Notes: generated by a model not told the origin, from the sequence alone. DNA of 64,000 nt from Sphingomonas bacterium (GCF_028289855.1 NZ_JAQGKZ010000100.1:45275-109274); one strand, 5' to 3'. Counted from the stretch's first letter, positions 7,574 to 17,203 are shown. Translations and numbers: made by a program.

Positions 7574-9238
7574 ATGTTCAGACTGATCGGCGCGGTCGCG
7601 TTGACGCTCGCCGCCGGCGCCGCGATTGCGCAAACGACGCCTAAAGAGAACGCCGCAACGATCAACGCGCGCGTCACCGCGCCGCTCCCCGCCGACCAGG
7701 CGGCGATGAAGGCGCACGTGATGTTCCTGGCGTCGGACGCGATGCGCGGGCGCGAGGCGGGCAGCGCGGAATTCGACATCGCCGCCCAGTATGTGGCCGC
7801 ACAATTCTACGCTGCCGGGCTGCGGCCGGGCGGGGACGATGGCGGCTACCTCCAGCGCGTGCCGCTGGTCGGCTACATGCTCGCCGACAAGGGCAATTTC
7901 GTCTGGACGCCAGCAAAGGGCGCGCCGCAGCCGCTGGTGTTCGGCGGCGACTTCGCGCCGTCACCCAACGCCGCCAAGGCGGAAACCAGCCTGAGCGCGC
8001 CGATCGTGTTCGTCGGCTACGGCATCGTCGCGCCCGACTATAGGCGCGACGATTATCGTGGCATCGACGTGAAGGGGAAGATCGTCGCCTATATCGGCGG
8101 CGCGCCCAAGAACTACGACGGCGAGGAGCGCGCGTTCTTCTCCAGCGCCGGGACCAAGGCGGCGATTGCCGCACAGCATGGCGCGGTTGGCGCGATCCAG
8201 ATCGAAAGCCCGCGCCCCGGGCGCGGCGCGACGCCGTTCGCCTTTTCGTTGCGCCAATATGATCGCGAGCGCGTGACCTGGTCGCGCCCCGACGGCAGCG
8301 GCAAGAATGACGGCATCCCACTGCTGGGGACGATCTCGATGGCAGGCGCGGCCAAGTTGTTCGCTGGTGCCCGGATGTCGTGGGATCAGGTCAAGAAGGC
8401 CGCCGAAAGCGATGACGCCAAATTCACGTCCTTCCCGCTCGCCGGCATCTTGTCGGTCGCGATCAAGACGGTGATGCGACCGATGCCCTCGTCCAACGTC
8501 ATCGGTATCATCCCCGGCATCGACCCCGCATTGAAGGATCAGGTCGTCATCCTGTCGGCGCATCTCGACCATATCGGCGTGGGGCGCCCCGACAAGACCG
8601 GCGATACGATCAACAATGGCGCCGAGGACAATGCGATCGGCATCGCCAGCCTGATCGAGGAGGCGAAGCGGTTCGTCGCGTCCGGCAAGCCGCCGCGCCG
8701 CACCGTCATGTTCCTCGCTGTGACGGCGGAGGAGAAGGGGCTGATCGGCTCCGATTATTTCGCCAACAATCCGACCGTGCCGCTCAAATCGATCGTCGCG
8801 AACGTCAATCTCGATATGCCGCTGATCACCTACAAGTTCGAGGACATGGTGGTTTTCGGCGCACCGCGATCGACCCTGGGGCCGATCGTCCAAAAGGCGG
8901 TCGAGAGCGTCGGCGTCGGCCTCGCGCCCGATCCGATGCCCGATGAAGGGCTGTTCGTCCGCTCGGACCATTTCCGCTTCGTCCAGAAGGGCATACCCTC
9001 GGTGTTCCTGTGGCCGGGCTATAAGGGCGGCGGCAAGGCGGCGTGGGAGGAGTTCATGAAGAACCACTACCACCAGCCGTCCGACGAGATTTCGCTGCCG
9101 CTCGATTGGGAACAGGGCGTGCGGTTCGTCACCGTCAACTACACGATCGCGCGTGAGATCGCCGATACCGATGATCGCCCGCGCTGGAACAAGGGCGATT
9201 ATTTCGGCACGTTCTACGGCGGGTATGGCGCCAAATAG
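7574..9238 (+). CDS. Secreted M28 family metallopeptidase
   Basis: A 554-residue protein with signal peptide MFRLIGAVALTLAAGAAIAQ, so it is periplasmic or secreted. A PA-type insertion precedes the M28 domain. The zinc ligands can be followed: SAHLDHIG, then NNGAEDNAIG, the catalytic TAEEKGLIGS pair of Glu residues, NLDMP, and a late His in NHYHQPSDE. M28 enzymes are aminopeptidases or carboxypeptidases with two zinc ions. The ATG at 7574 was chosen because the signal peptide begins there behind AAGAGGAAA. It diverges from pepN, a second aminopeptidase. Confidence 0.9.
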   Translation: MFRLIGAVALTLAAGAAIAQTTPKENAATINARVTAPLPADQAAMKAHVMFLASDAMRGREAGSAEFDIAAQYVAAQFYAAGLRPGGDDGGYLQRVPLVGYMLADKGNFVWTPAKGAPQPLVFGGDFAPSPNAAKAETSLSAPIVFVGYGIVAPDYRRDDYRGIDVKGKIVAYIGGAPKNYDGEERAFFSSAGTKAAIAAQHGAVGAIQIESPRPGRGATPFAFSLRQYDRERVTWSRPDGSGKNDGIPLLGTISMAGAAKLFAGARMSWDQVKKAAESDDAKFTSFPLAGILSVAIKTVMRPMPSSNVIGIIPGIDPALKDQVVILSAHLDHIGVGRPDKTGDTINNGAEDNAIGIASLIEEAKRFVASGKPPRRTVMFLAVTAEEKGLIGSDYFANNPTVPLKSIVANVNLDMPLITYKFEDMVVFGAPRSTLGPIVQKAVESVGVGLAPDPMPDEGLFVRSDHFRFVQKGIPSVFLWPGYKGGGKAAWEEFMKNHYHQPSDEISLPLDWEQGVRFVTVNYTIAREIADTDDRPRWNKGDYFGTFYGGYGAK

Positions 9239-10049
9239 CCTTCTGGTCTTCGGGCTAGGCTATGCCGCAAGCGCCATCGTCGCGCGGCTCAATGACTGGG
9301 CCATCACCGCGACGGGAAGCGCGGGCGACCTCGATTTCGACGATCGCGCGGGCGTGATCGCGGCGATCGATGCGGCGACGCATGTCCTGTCGTCGGTGCC
9401 GCCGGGCGAGGTTGATCCCGTAATCGCGCGCTACGGGGCGGCGCTGGCCGATGGCGGTAAGTGGCTCGGCTATCTGTCGTCGACCGGCGTCTATGGCGAT
9501 ATCGGCGGTGCGTGGGTCGATGAAAGCGCGCCGATCAAGGGACGGCGCGGCGGCCGCAACCGGGCCGATGCCGACTGGCTGGTGCTGGGTGCGCGGGTAT
9601 TTCGGTTGCCCGGCATCTACGGCCCCCACCGCTCGCCGCTCGACCGCGTGCGCGACGGCAAGGCGCATCGCACGGCCCAAGCCGGGCAAGTGTTCAGCCG
9701 CGTGCACGTCGATGATATCGCCAGCGGCGTCATCGCCGGGTTCGATTCGCCGCCGGGCGCCTACAACCTGTCCGACGACCTGCCGGCGCCGCAGGACGCG
9801 GTGATCGAATTCGCCAGCGGACTGCTCGGGCAACAGCCGCCGCCCATCGTATCATTGGAATCGCTGTCGCCCGAAGCGCGCGCTTTCCACGCCGAAAACC
9901 GCCGCGTCGCCAACGGCAAGGCGAAGCGCGTGCTCGGCTGGCGGCCCGTATACGCCGACTACCGGTTGGGCCTGCGCGCTCTCAATGCGATGACCAATCC
10001 CGCCGCGGCCAGCGTCGCGCCCGCGACCGCCAGCCCCGACCAGCGATAG
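9225..10049 (+). CDS. NAD(P)-dependent epimerase/dehydratase-like protein
   Basis: A 274-residue extended-SDR-like protein. The start MAPNSLLVFGLGYAASAIV carries a GxGYxA nucleotide-binding loop. Also seen are SSTGVYGDIGGAWVDE (the YG-D/STGVYG feature of YeeZ-like dehydratases), RLPGIYGPHRSPLDRV and HVDDIASGVIAG. This pattern fits the YeeZ/epimerase-like subgroup, whose substrates are mostly unknown. It overlaps the end of the M28 gene by 14 bases. Its 3' end overlaps the convergent EamA gene by about 91 bases; the tail after residue 245 looks non-conserved and may be a run-on extension. Confidence 0.78.
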   Translation: MAPNSLLVFGLGYAASAIVARLNDWAITATGSAGDLDFDDRAGVIAAIDAATHVLSSVPPGEVDPVIARYGAALADGGKWLGYLSSTGVYGDIGGAWVDESAPIKGRRGGRNRADADWLVLGARVFRLPGIYGPHRSPLDRVRDGKAHRTAQAGQVFSRVHVDDIASGVIAGFDSPPGAYNLSDDLPAPQDAVIEFASGLLGQQPPPIVSLESLSPEARAFHAENRRVANGKAKRVLGWRPVYADYRLGLRALNAMTNPAAASVAPATASPDQR

Positions 10050-10882
10050 CCCTCGAACAGCGTGGACAGGCACATCGCGATGACCGGCACGATCACGCTC
10101 GAATAGGCCGCCTTGGCCGGGCCGATCGTCCTGAGCACGCCGAAATAAAGCGGAAACGCGAGCGCCGAGGCGAAGAGGCCGAGATAGAGGATGCCCGCCC
10201 AATAGGCCGCACGATATTCGATGACGGGCGGTCCGGCCGTGGCGTACGCGAACAGCGCATCGAACGCCGCGCCCGCCAGCATCGCGACCGCGAGCATCGA
10301 CCCCATCGGGTATCGCGCCGCGGTCGGCGTTGCCTGCATCACGTTGGCGGTCGATGCCGACAGCACGCCGCACAAGGTAAAGCCGACGCCGGCCAGCACT
10401 TGCCACGGCCCGTGCGGATCGACTCGCGCTTCGCGCATGAACAGCAAGACGATCCCGGCCATCGCGACCGCCGACCCGATCAGCAACTGGCGGCCGAGTT
10501 TCTGGCCGAGGAAAATACGGCCCAGCACTGCGTTGGGTATCAGCAGCATCGCGAACACCACCGACACCAGTCCCGAGGTGATATGCTGTTCGGCGCGATA
10601 GACGAAATTGAAGTTGAGGCAGAATTGCGCGAAGCCGAGCAAGGCCGCGAACCCCAATCCGCTTGCACCGAGCCGCCAGCTGTCGCGCTTCCAGAGCGCA
10701 TAGCCCGACATCGCGATTCCAGCGACGAGGAAGCGGTATGAGACCGACCAGCTCGGCGGCACCACGCCCAATTGATCGCGGATCACCAGCCAGGTCGATC
10801 CCCAGATCAAGGTGACGATGCCGAACGGGATCAGCACGGCGAGACGCGCGGATTGCGGCTTGGCGGAAGGTGGCTGGAGCAC
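9959..10882 (-). CDS. EamA/DMT family transporter
   Basis: A 307-residue inner-membrane protein with about ten transmembrane helices in two EamA repeats. The first repeat begins VLIPFGIVTLIWGSTWLVIRDQLGVVPPSW, where the GSTW and R-x-x-x-P positions are typical of drug/metabolite exporters such as RhtA or YdcZ-like carriers. Substrates are usually amino acids or metabolites and cannot be assigned here. Its last 30 codons overlap the convergent dehydratase-like gene. Confidence 0.88.
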   Translation of the reverse strand: MLQPPSAKPQSARLAVLIPFGIVTLIWGSTWLVIRDQLGVVPPSWSVSYRFLVAGIAMSGYALWKRDSWRLGASGLGFAALLGFAQFCLNFNFVYRAEQHITSGLVSVVFAMLLIPNAVLGRIFLGQKLGRQLLIGSAVAMAGIVLLFMREARVDPHGPWQVLAGVGFTLCGVLSASTANVMQATPTAARYPMGSMLAVAMLAGAAFDALFAYATAGPPVIEYRAAYWAGILYLGLFASALAFPLYFGVLRTIGPAKAAYSSVIVPVIAMCLSTLFEGYRWSGLAVAGATLAAAGLVIALRARRPNR

Positions 10883-10949
10883 GCGCCCGCCATATCGTTA
10901 CGGGGCCGTCCGACAACCCTGCTTCTGCTTGTGGGGTGAGAAGGTCAGC

Positions 10950-11954
10950 CTATGGAAGCGCGGCGATCGCGTCGGCGAGCGGCTTGATCGCGGCCTCTTG
11001 CTGGTCCCAGCACGTCACCAGCCGCACCTCGCCCGGCGCCCAATCGTAAAAATCGAATCCGAGTGCGCGAAGGCCTGCGGCTTCTTCCGGGGAAGCGCGC
11101 AGGAACACCTCGTTGGCCTCGACGGGATAGACCAAGCGGTCGCCAGCCGCCTTCGCCAGCATCGTCGCGCCGGCATTCGCCGCGCGGGCGTTGGCCAGCC
11201 ACAGATCGTCGTCGAGCATCGCGAGGATTTGCGCGGCGAGGAAGCGGCCCTTCGACAACAGCAGCCCAGCCTGCTTGCGGCGGTACAAAGTCGCGTCGGC
11301 GAGTTCGGGCTTGAAGAAGACCAGCGCCTCGGCGTTCATCCCGCCATTCTTGACGAAGCCGAAGCTCAGCGCATCGACCCCGGCGCGCCAGGTCAGATCG
11401 GCGACGTCGCAGCCGAGATGCGCGACCGCGTTCGCGAAGCGTGCGCCGTCCATGTGAAAGCCCAGCCCCTTGGCCTTGGCGAGATCGCCCAGCGCCGCGA
11501 CCTCTTCGGGGGTATAGGCCAAGCCGTATTCGGTCGCATTGGTGATCGACAGCGCGTGCGCCTGGACCTGGTGTACGTCGTCGCGGATGCCGGCGACCAC
11601 GTCCGCCACCGCGTCGGGGGTCAGCTTTGCGCCCGGTCCGTCCGCGAGCAGCAATTTGGCGCCGTGGAGATAGAAACCCGGCGCGCCGCATTCGTCGTTC
11701 TGGATATGCGCGTCGCGGTGGCAAATGACCGCACCGTGGGGCTGGCACAAAGCGGCGAGCGCGAGGCAATTGGCGGACGTGCCGGACGGCGTCCACAGCA
11801 CGCGTACCGCCGTCCCGAACAGGTCGGAGAAGCGGCCGTCGAGCTGCTGGCTCCACTTGTCGCCGTCATACGCGGTATCAAGCGTGTTCGCCGCGGTGAT
11901 CGCGTCGATGACTTGCGGGCAAGCGGGGGCGGCGTTGTCGGAGAAGAAGCGCAT
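10950..11954 (-). CDS. Low-specificity threonine aldolase family protein
   Basis: A 334-residue PLP enzyme of the beta-eliminating lyase/threonine aldolase family, cleaving L-threonine or allo-threonine to glycine and acetaldehyde. Visible are the GTSANCLAL cofactor loop near 58-66, the HMDGARFANA aspartate motif (Asp169) and the PLP lysine Lys202 in FGFVKNGGMNAEA. The start MRFFSDNAAPACPQVIDAI is the conserved N-terminus; upstream codons come from a repeat element and are not part of the gene. Confidence 0.9.
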   Translation of the reverse strand: MRFFSDNAAPACPQVIDAITAANTLDTAYDGDKWSQQLDGRFSDLFGTAVRVLWTPSGTSANCLALAALCQPHGAVICHRDAHIQNDECGAPGFYLHGAKLLLADGPGAKLTPDAVADVVAGIRDDVHQVQAHALSITNATEYGLAYTPEEVAALGDLAKAKGLGFHMDGARFANAVAHLGCDVADLTWRAGVDALSFGFVKNGGMNAEALVFFKPELADATLYRRKQAGLLLSKGRFLAAQILAMLDDDLWLANARAANAGATMLAKAAGDRLVYPVEANEVFLRASPEEAAGLRALGFDFYDWAPGEVRLVTCWDQQEAAIKPLADAIAALP

Positions 11955-12010
11955 GGCGGTTCTTAGTCGCGTTGTGCCCGTCGCCTCAATCCATTCCATC
12001 ACACAACCGC

Positions 12011-12044
12011 CGTCATGCTGAACTTGTTTCAGCATCCATCGCGC
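12011..12044. repeat. Short REP-like hairpin repeat
   Basis: An intergenic element with an 8-bp perfect stem, ATGCTGAA (12015-12022) and TTCAGCAT (12028-12035), around the loop CTTGT. From memory, near-identical elements (CATGCTGAACTTGTTTCAG followed by CATC) recur in many sphingomonad genomes between genes; I cannot search this here. It lies between the threonine aldolase and penicillin-binding protein genes and also creates a spurious upstream extension of the aldolase frame. Confidence 0.7.
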
Positions 12045-12055
12045 AAAAGGATGGC

Positions 12056-14143
12056 TTAATTGTCCGGTCGCTGCGCCGCCGGCGGTTTTGGCGGGCGGTC
12101 GCCTGTATCCGGCGCCGGGGTCAGCTTGATCGTGCCGTCCTTCTTGACCTGCAGATTGACGCCCAACCCTTCGATGCTGCCCTCGATAGGCAACGGACCG
12201 GTACCCGGGTCGATGGTCACATTACCGTCGGTGGAATTGGCAATGTTGTCGGTAGCCTCAACCACCGGCGGGGGCGGCGGCGCGATGCCCAGCGCGGCTT
12301 GCATGAAATCCTTCCACACTCGTGCCGGAACCCCACCGCCCGACAGGCCGGCATTGGGGCTGTTGTCGTCGTTGCCGACCCACACCCCGACCACCAGGTC
12401 CTTGGCGAACCCGACGAACAGTGCATCGCGCGAATCCTGCGTCGTCCCGGTCTTGCCATAGGTCGGCACCGACAGCGCCGCCTCGCGCCCGGTGCCGCTG
12501 GTCGCGGAAGCGGAGAGCAGGTCGAGCATTTCGTCGCGGACCTTGTCGCCGAACGCGCTGCGCGTGCCGACCAGCCGGTCGTACCAGCCCTTGTTGTCGC
12601 TCGCTTCGATCCCCCGCGCGCCAACGGGATATCCGTCCCCGGCGACCGCCGCGAACGCGCTGGTCAGTTCGAGCAGCGAGCCGGTCGCGGTGCCGAGCGC
12701 GATCGTCGCCTCGTGCGGCAACGGGGTGGAAATGCCAAGGTCGCGCGCCGCCTTGATCACCGCATCGACCCCGACCTTCTGGATCAGCCGCGCGGCGGCG
12801 ACGTTGGACGATTTCTGGAACGCGCGGCGTAGCGTGATCTTGCCCTCGTACTTGCCGTCGCTGTTCTTCGGGCTCCACCCGGCAATCGTGATCGGCTCGT
12901 CCTCGATCGTGTCGTCGGGTGTCAGGCCGCTCCGCATCGCCGCGAGGTAGACGAACAGCTTGAACGCCGATCCCGGCTGGCGCCGCGCCTGCGTCGCTCG
13001 GTTGAACGGGCTGGCCTTGTAATCCTTGCCGCCGACCATTGCGACGACTCGGCCATCGGGGCGCATCGCAACAATCGCGATCTGCGCCTGTCTCAGCCCC
13101 GCGCGCCGCGCCGCGCGCTCGGCGGCGCGTTGCAGGCGCAGGTCGAGCGTGGTGGTGACGGTCGTTTCCTGGCTGAGGTCGCCCGCGGTGTCGCGCGCTT
13201 CGGGCAGCACCCAGTCGGCGAAATAGGTGCCATCAGGCACCAGCTTGACCGGGCGCGGGCGGGGAGTGGCGGGCTTGACGGCGGCCGCCTGCGCCTTGGT
13301 GATTGTGCCGGTATCGACCATCGTCGCCAGCACGATTTTCTCGCGGTCGCGCGCACCTTTCAGATTGCCCGTTGGCGCCAGCTTGGACGGCGCCTTGACC
13401 AGCCCCGCCAGCATCGCCGCCTGGCTGATCGTCAGCTCGCCCGGCTCGCAATCGAAATAATGTTCCGCCGCCGCGGTCAGGCCATAGACGTTGTCGCCGA
13501 AATAGACGTTCGACAGATAGCGCGACAGGATCTCGTTCTTCGACAGCCACGCTTCGAGCCAGAACGAGATCAGGATCTCGCGGCCCTTACGCAACACGGT
13601 GCGGTCCGAATCGAGAAAGGAATTCTTGGCGAGTTGCTGCGTGATCGTGCTCGCACCCTCCCGCACACCGCCCGCGCCGACGTTGCGGACCAATGCGCGG
13701 CCCATGCCCCACGGATCGATCCCCCAATGCGAATAGAATCGCCGATCCTCGACCGAAATGAATGCGCCGGTGACATATTTGGGCAGCTTTGCCGCATCGA
13801 CCGGCTTGCCGACGATCGCGCCGCGCTTGGCGATCGGGGTGGTGCCGTCGGACGCCAGCAAGGTAACCGAGGGCGGGGTGGGGGGCTGAAGCGACTTGGA
13901 GAGCGGTGCGGTGACCGCGAGCCAGCCGACCAGGATGACGAACAGGATGACCATCGCCGCCAGACTGCGGACGATGATGCGACCCCAGCGGCGCCTTTTC
14001 TTCGGCGGTTGCGTGGCACCAGGATAATCGAGCGGCGGAATGCCCTCGAGCGGATTTGCCGGCTCGTCCATCGCCGGATACGCCGAATGCGCTCCCCAAC
14101 GGGGGTCGGGCTTGCGGCCGGGGTCCAACGGGTCGTCACGCAT
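12056..14143 (-). CDS. Class A penicillin-binding protein (PBP1A family)
   Basis: A 695-residue bifunctional peptidoglycan glycosyltransferase/transpeptidase. A basic cytoplasmic N-terminus (PPKKRRRWGR) precedes a single membrane anchor near residues 55-75. The GT51 domain carries EDRRFYSHWGIDPWGMGRAL and EGASTITQQLAKN. The transpeptidase domain has SxxK in GSAFK, SxN in SSN, and KTGTTQDSRDA. A disordered Pro-rich tail follows. It polymerises and cross-links cell-wall glycan on the periplasmic side. Length is near the shorter end of PBP1A proteins, lacking the large OB insertion. Confidence 0.93.
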   Translation of the reverse strand: MRDDPLDPGRKPDPRWGAHSAYPAMDEPANPLEGIPPLDYPGATQPPKKRRRWGRIIVRSLAAMVILFVILVGWLAVTAPLSKSLQPPTPPSVTLLASDGTTPIAKRGAIVGKPVDAAKLPKYVTGAFISVEDRRFYSHWGIDPWGMGRALVRNVGAGGVREGASTITQQLAKNSFLDSDRTVLRKGREILISFWLEAWLSKNEILSRYLSNVYFGDNVYGLTAAAEHYFDCEPGELTISQAAMLAGLVKAPSKLAPTGNLKGARDREKIVLATMVDTGTITKAQAAAVKPATPRPRPVKLVPDGTYFADWVLPEARDTAGDLSQETTVTTTLDLRLQRAAERAARRAGLRQAQIAIVAMRPDGRVVAMVGGKDYKASPFNRATQARRQPGSAFKLFVYLAAMRSGLTPDDTIEDEPITIAGWSPKNSDGKYEGKITLRRAFQKSSNVAAARLIQKVGVDAVIKAARDLGISTPLPHEATIALGTATGSLLELTSAFAAVAGDGYPVGARGIEASDNKGWYDRLVGTRSAFGDKVRDEMLDLLSASATSGTGREAALSVPTYGKTGTTQDSRDALFVGFAKDLVVGVWVGNDDNSPNAGLSGGGVPARVWKDFMQAALGIAPPPPPVVEATDNIANSTDGNVTIDPGTGPLPIEGSIEGLGVNLQVKKDGTIKLTPAPDTGDRPPKPPAAQRPDN

Positions 14144-14330
14144 GGTCGTAAAAAATCCACTCGGCGCACCGGCCGCTAGGCGTATTACTCATATAACACA
14201 GATGGTGCAACCCGCCGCATCCGCGCCGTTTACCCCAAATGGCAGGCATCGCACAGTGCGTGGATTGAGGGAGCGCGCTCGGGCGGCTATCGCTACCGCG
14301 TCGCCCTCCCGCGACGCGGAGATCGAACGC

Positions 14331-14909
14331 ATGGCCGACGCGCCGCTGGTGGTAGGAATTGGCGGAACGATCGGCGCGGTGTCGTCGACCGAGCGCGCGC
14401 TGAAGATCGCGCTCGATGCGGTCGAGCGCGAGGGGTTCCGCACGCGCTTGTTCGGCGGCGAGGATATGGCGCGGCTGCCGCTCTACGATCCCCGCACGAC
14501 GACGCGGACGCATCACGAGAAGGATTTCGTCGAGGCGGTGCGCGGTGCGTCGGCGCTGATTATCGCCAGCCCGGGTTATCACGGCAGCATCTCGGGCGTG
14601 GTCAAGAACGCGCTCGATCTGCTTGAGGAAACCGCCAAGGACGCGCGGCCTTACCTCGCCGACATGCCGGTCGGGCTGATCGCCACCGCCTATGGCTGGC
14701 AGGCGACCGGCAGCACGATCGCCGCGCTTCGCTCGATCGTCCACGCGCTGCGCGGCTGGCCGACGCCGTTCGCCGCGGCGATCAATACGCAGATTACCAA
14801 ATTCGACGACGCCGGCGGCGCCACCGACCCCGCGGTGATCGAGCAGCTGTGCCTGGTTGGAAAGCAAGTCGCGCGGTTCGCGCCGTTGGTTGATCGCACC
14901 AGCACCTGA
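14331..14909 (+). CDS. NADPH-dependent FMN reductase family protein
   Basis: A 192-residue flavodoxin-fold protein. The phosphate-binding loop GGTIGAVSSTERAL replaces the usual GSxRxxSxNRxL. The flavin ring region ASPGYHGSISGVVKNALD is well conserved. Members reduce FMN with NAD(P)H and can supply free reduced flavin. The ATG at 14331 is used since the strand VVGIGG begins just after it; the open frame upstream runs into the divergent penicillin-binding protein promoter region. A free-flavin reductase is what the halogenases further along would need, but nothing links this gene to them beyond location 14 kb away. Confidence 0.85.
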   Translation: MADAPLVVGIGGTIGAVSSTERALKIALDAVEREGFRTRLFGGEDMARLPLYDPRTTTRTHHEKDFVEAVRGASALIIASPGYHGSISGVVKNALDLLEETAKDARPYLADMPVGLIATAYGWQATGSTIAALRSIVHALRGWPTPFAAAINTQITKFDDAGGATDPAVIEQLCLVGKQVARFAPLVDRTST

Positions 14910-14963
14910 TCCAATTCGGCGTTTGCGCGTATTTGCCGCAGACGACGGTCACACGGAGAGCGC

Positions 14964-16247
14964 ATGAGCCTGCTCAAGCACGACAAGCTGCACCTCGCGC
15001 CGGACGCCACGCGCACCGTCATCCGCCCGTTCGACCCGCAATATCCGCAAGCCTTCGCCGATACCGAACCGTCGCGCACCGAACGGATCGTCGACACGAT
15101 CCTGGCGATGGATGAGGACCAGCTCGGATCGGACCAGGAAGCGGTGATTGCGCCGCTCCAGAAACGCCATCGCGCCCTCGATGCCCTGTTGCTACGCCGT
15201 TACGACGAAATCGCCGCAATCGTTCCCGCCGCGAAAGGCGCGTCGGACGCCGCCAAGCTCGTCATTGGCGCCTATTTCAGCGAGGAATATTCGTTCGAGG
15301 CGGCCGCCTTGTTCAATCCCAGCATGGTGATTCACCCCGACGATGAGGATGTCGGCGACGGCAACGTTCGCTTCCTGCTGTCGCTGCGCGGGATCGGCGA
15401 GGGGCATATATCATCGGTGACGTTCCGCACCGGGCATTGGACCAAGGAAGCCGGGTTCAGCATCGACCCGGTCAGTAACCAGGCCGTCTCGCCGCGTATC
15501 GAGGATGCGGACGTGGCGGGCGATGGCGTCACGCGGATCATGTGCGAGGGCAGCCGCGATCCTTCCGAAAGCGTGCTGTTCCCGGTCACCCCCAGCCAGC
15601 GCCAGGGGATCGAGGATTTGCGGATGTGCCGCTTCGTCGAGGACGACGGCAAAGTCGACTATCTCGGCACCTATACCGCGTTCGACGGGCGCGACGCGCG
15701 GTCGGAAATGTTGCGGGGCGTCGGGATCAGCGATTTCGAGATGCGCGAGCTGACTGGATCGGCCGCGGCGGCCAAAGGGATGGCGCTGTTCCCGCGGCGG
15801 GTCGATGGGCAATATGTGATGCTCGGGCGACAGGATAATGAGAATATCTGGCTGCTGCGGTCGGACGATCTCTACACCTGGGAAGGCGGCGAAAAGCTGA
15901 TCGAGCCTAAATTCTCTTGGGACTTGTGTCAGATGGGCAATTGCGGGTCGCCGATCGAGATCGCCGAAGGTTGGCTGGTGATCACCCACGGCGTCGGGCT
16001 GGTGCGCAACTACGCGATGGGCGCGGCGTTGCTCGACAAGGACGACCCATCGAAGGTGCTCGCGCGCACCCCCGAACCGATCCTGCGCCCCAGCCCCAAG
16101 GAGCGCGACGGCTACGTCCCCAATGTCGTCTATAGCTGCGGCGCGATGGTCCACGGCCGCACGCTGCTTTTGCCCTACGGCATCGCCGACAATTTCGCGG
16201 CGTTCGCCAGCGGGTCGGTAGATGAATTGTTGGGAGTGATGAACTGA
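14964..16247 (+). CDS. Glycoside hydrolase family 130-like protein
   Basis: A 427-residue protein resembling GH130 five-bladed beta-propeller enzymes (mannoside phosphorylases/hydrolases), with about 100 extra N-terminal helical residues. Propeller strands include SFEAAALFNPSMVIHPDDE, LGTYTAFDGRDARSEM, GQYVMLGRQDNENIWLL, NCGSPIEIAEGWLVITHG and the late KERDGYVPNVVYSCGA. The Asp/Glu near FNPSMV and the arginines fit the family, but exact activity (phosphorylase on mannosides or hydrolase) is not certain. It has an ATG behind GGAGAG. Glycosyltransferases that often accompany such genes are not adjacent. Confidence 0.75.
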   Translation: MSLLKHDKLHLAPDATRTVIRPFDPQYPQAFADTEPSRTERIVDTILAMDEDQLGSDQEAVIAPLQKRHRALDALLLRRYDEIAAIVPAAKGASDAAKLVIGAYFSEEYSFEAAALFNPSMVIHPDDEDVGDGNVRFLLSLRGIGEGHISSVTFRTGHWTKEAGFSIDPVSNQAVSPRIEDADVAGDGVTRIMCEGSRDPSESVLFPVTPSQRQGIEDLRMCRFVEDDGKVDYLGTYTAFDGRDARSEMLRGVGISDFEMRELTGSAAAAKGMALFPRRVDGQYVMLGRQDNENIWLLRSDDLYTWEGGEKLIEPKFSWDLCQMGNCGSPIEIAEGWLVITHGVGLVRNYAMGAALLDKDDPSKVLARTPEPILRPSPKERDGYVPNVVYSCGAMVHGRTLLLPYGIADNFAAFASGSVDELLGVMN

Positions 16248-16249
16248 AG

Positions 16250-17089
16250 TCAGCGTGGGCCGGTACGCCTGCCGAGCACTGCGCCGACATAGTTGATCGG
16301 GGCATGATCGGCGAACCGGCGCGACAGCGCGTTTTTCAGCGGGTCGCGGCGACATGGCGCGTAGTCGGCAATGGCCTGTGCGACGTCGGCCTCGGTCGGG
16401 CCCGCGCCGGGAAACCGAACGATACCGTCCGGATCGATGAAATGCAGTCCCTCGAGATGCTGGTAATAGACAGGCGGGACGGTGGTCACGAAGTCGATCG
16501 TGTCGACATACCGGCGGACACACCGTCCCGCGAACGCGTCGGCAAAGGCGCGATTGCCGACCAGCGGCGACCCGAACGTGACAAGCTCGGCGTCGGCCTT
16601 GAGTCCCGCGAGCAACGTCGCCATCGCCGCGCCAAGGCTGTGCCCGGTGATCGTGAGCCGCTTGATCGCGGGATCGGCCAGCCACGTCTCGACTTGCCCT
16701 AGGATCGAGCGAAGCGCTTTCCAGAACCCGTCATGGACCCGTCCGGCGCCGGGCCAGCGCCGGGGCCAGATCCCGAGATCGATGATGATGTCCCATGGCG
16801 TGTCGATCTGCGTGCCGCGAAATGCGATGATGGCGTGGCCATCGCGATCGACCGCGCCGAACCCGGCCGACCCGATTTTCCACCATCCCGGATCTTCGCT
16901 GGCAAAGAATGTCGGTTTACCGAAGCCGAGCGGCGCGACGGCATCGGCCACCGTCGTGCCGGTTTGCGCGAAATAAGCCAGCCGGCTGAATTCGGCGCAG
17001 ACCGCATCGATCGGCCAACGCGCATCCATGACAAGCGGCGGCTGCGACTCCGGATGGGTAAGCGCCGCGTTGGTTGGATTGTATTTCAT
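16250..17089 (-). CDS. Lipase family (class 3) protein
   Basis: A 279-residue alpha/beta hydrolase of the fungal-lipase-like (class 3) family. The nucleophile elbow is TGHSLGAAM with Ser151, the oxyanion loop is AFRGTQID near residues 89-96, and the VHDGFW segment before it is typical. The likely acid and base are the Asp in YVDTIDFVT and a His near the end (ADHAPINY). No signal peptide, so it is probably cytoplasmic. The start at 17089 follows GGGGGCACCGA. It converges with the GH130-like gene with only 2 bases between stops. Confidence 0.85.
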   Translation of the reverse strand: MKYNPTNAALTHPESQPPLVMDARWPIDAVCAEFSRLAYFAQTGTTVADAVAPLGFGKPTFFASEDPGWWKIGSAGFGAVDRDGHAIIAFRGTQIDTPWDIIIDLGIWPRRWPGAGRVHDGFWKALRSILGQVETWLADPAIKRLTITGHSLGAAMATLLAGLKADAELVTFGSPLVGNRAFADAFAGRCVRRYVDTIDFVTTVPPVYYQHLEGLHFIDPDGIVRFPGAGPTEADVAQAIADYAPCRRDPLKNALSRRFADHAPINYVGAVLGRRTGPR

Positions 17090-17138
17090 TCGGTGCCCCC
17101 GACGGGTCAGTCTAGTCGTATCGGGACCGAAGGGAAAA

Positions 17139-17160
17139 TGGTGCGCCACGCAGTCTGCAG
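17139..17160 (+). repeat. 22-bp direct repeat, left copy
   Basis: An exact 22-base sequence beginning TGGTGCGCCACG and ending CAGTCTGCAG, in the gap between the lipase and serine-hydrolase genes. The same 22 bases occur in the same orientation at 52027-52048. The core GCAGTCTGC is a short palindrome. The two copies bracket the whole glycan-utilisation region; see the right copy. Confidence 0.75.
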
Positions 17161-17203
17161 AAAGCTAGCAGCTCAGCATTGATTCGACCGTCGGCGAGTC
17201 CGA

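Noticed and set aside
11955..12035. Upstream extension of the threonine aldolase gene
   Set aside because: The extra codons come from the REP-like hairpin repeat; the conserved N-terminus starts at 11954.
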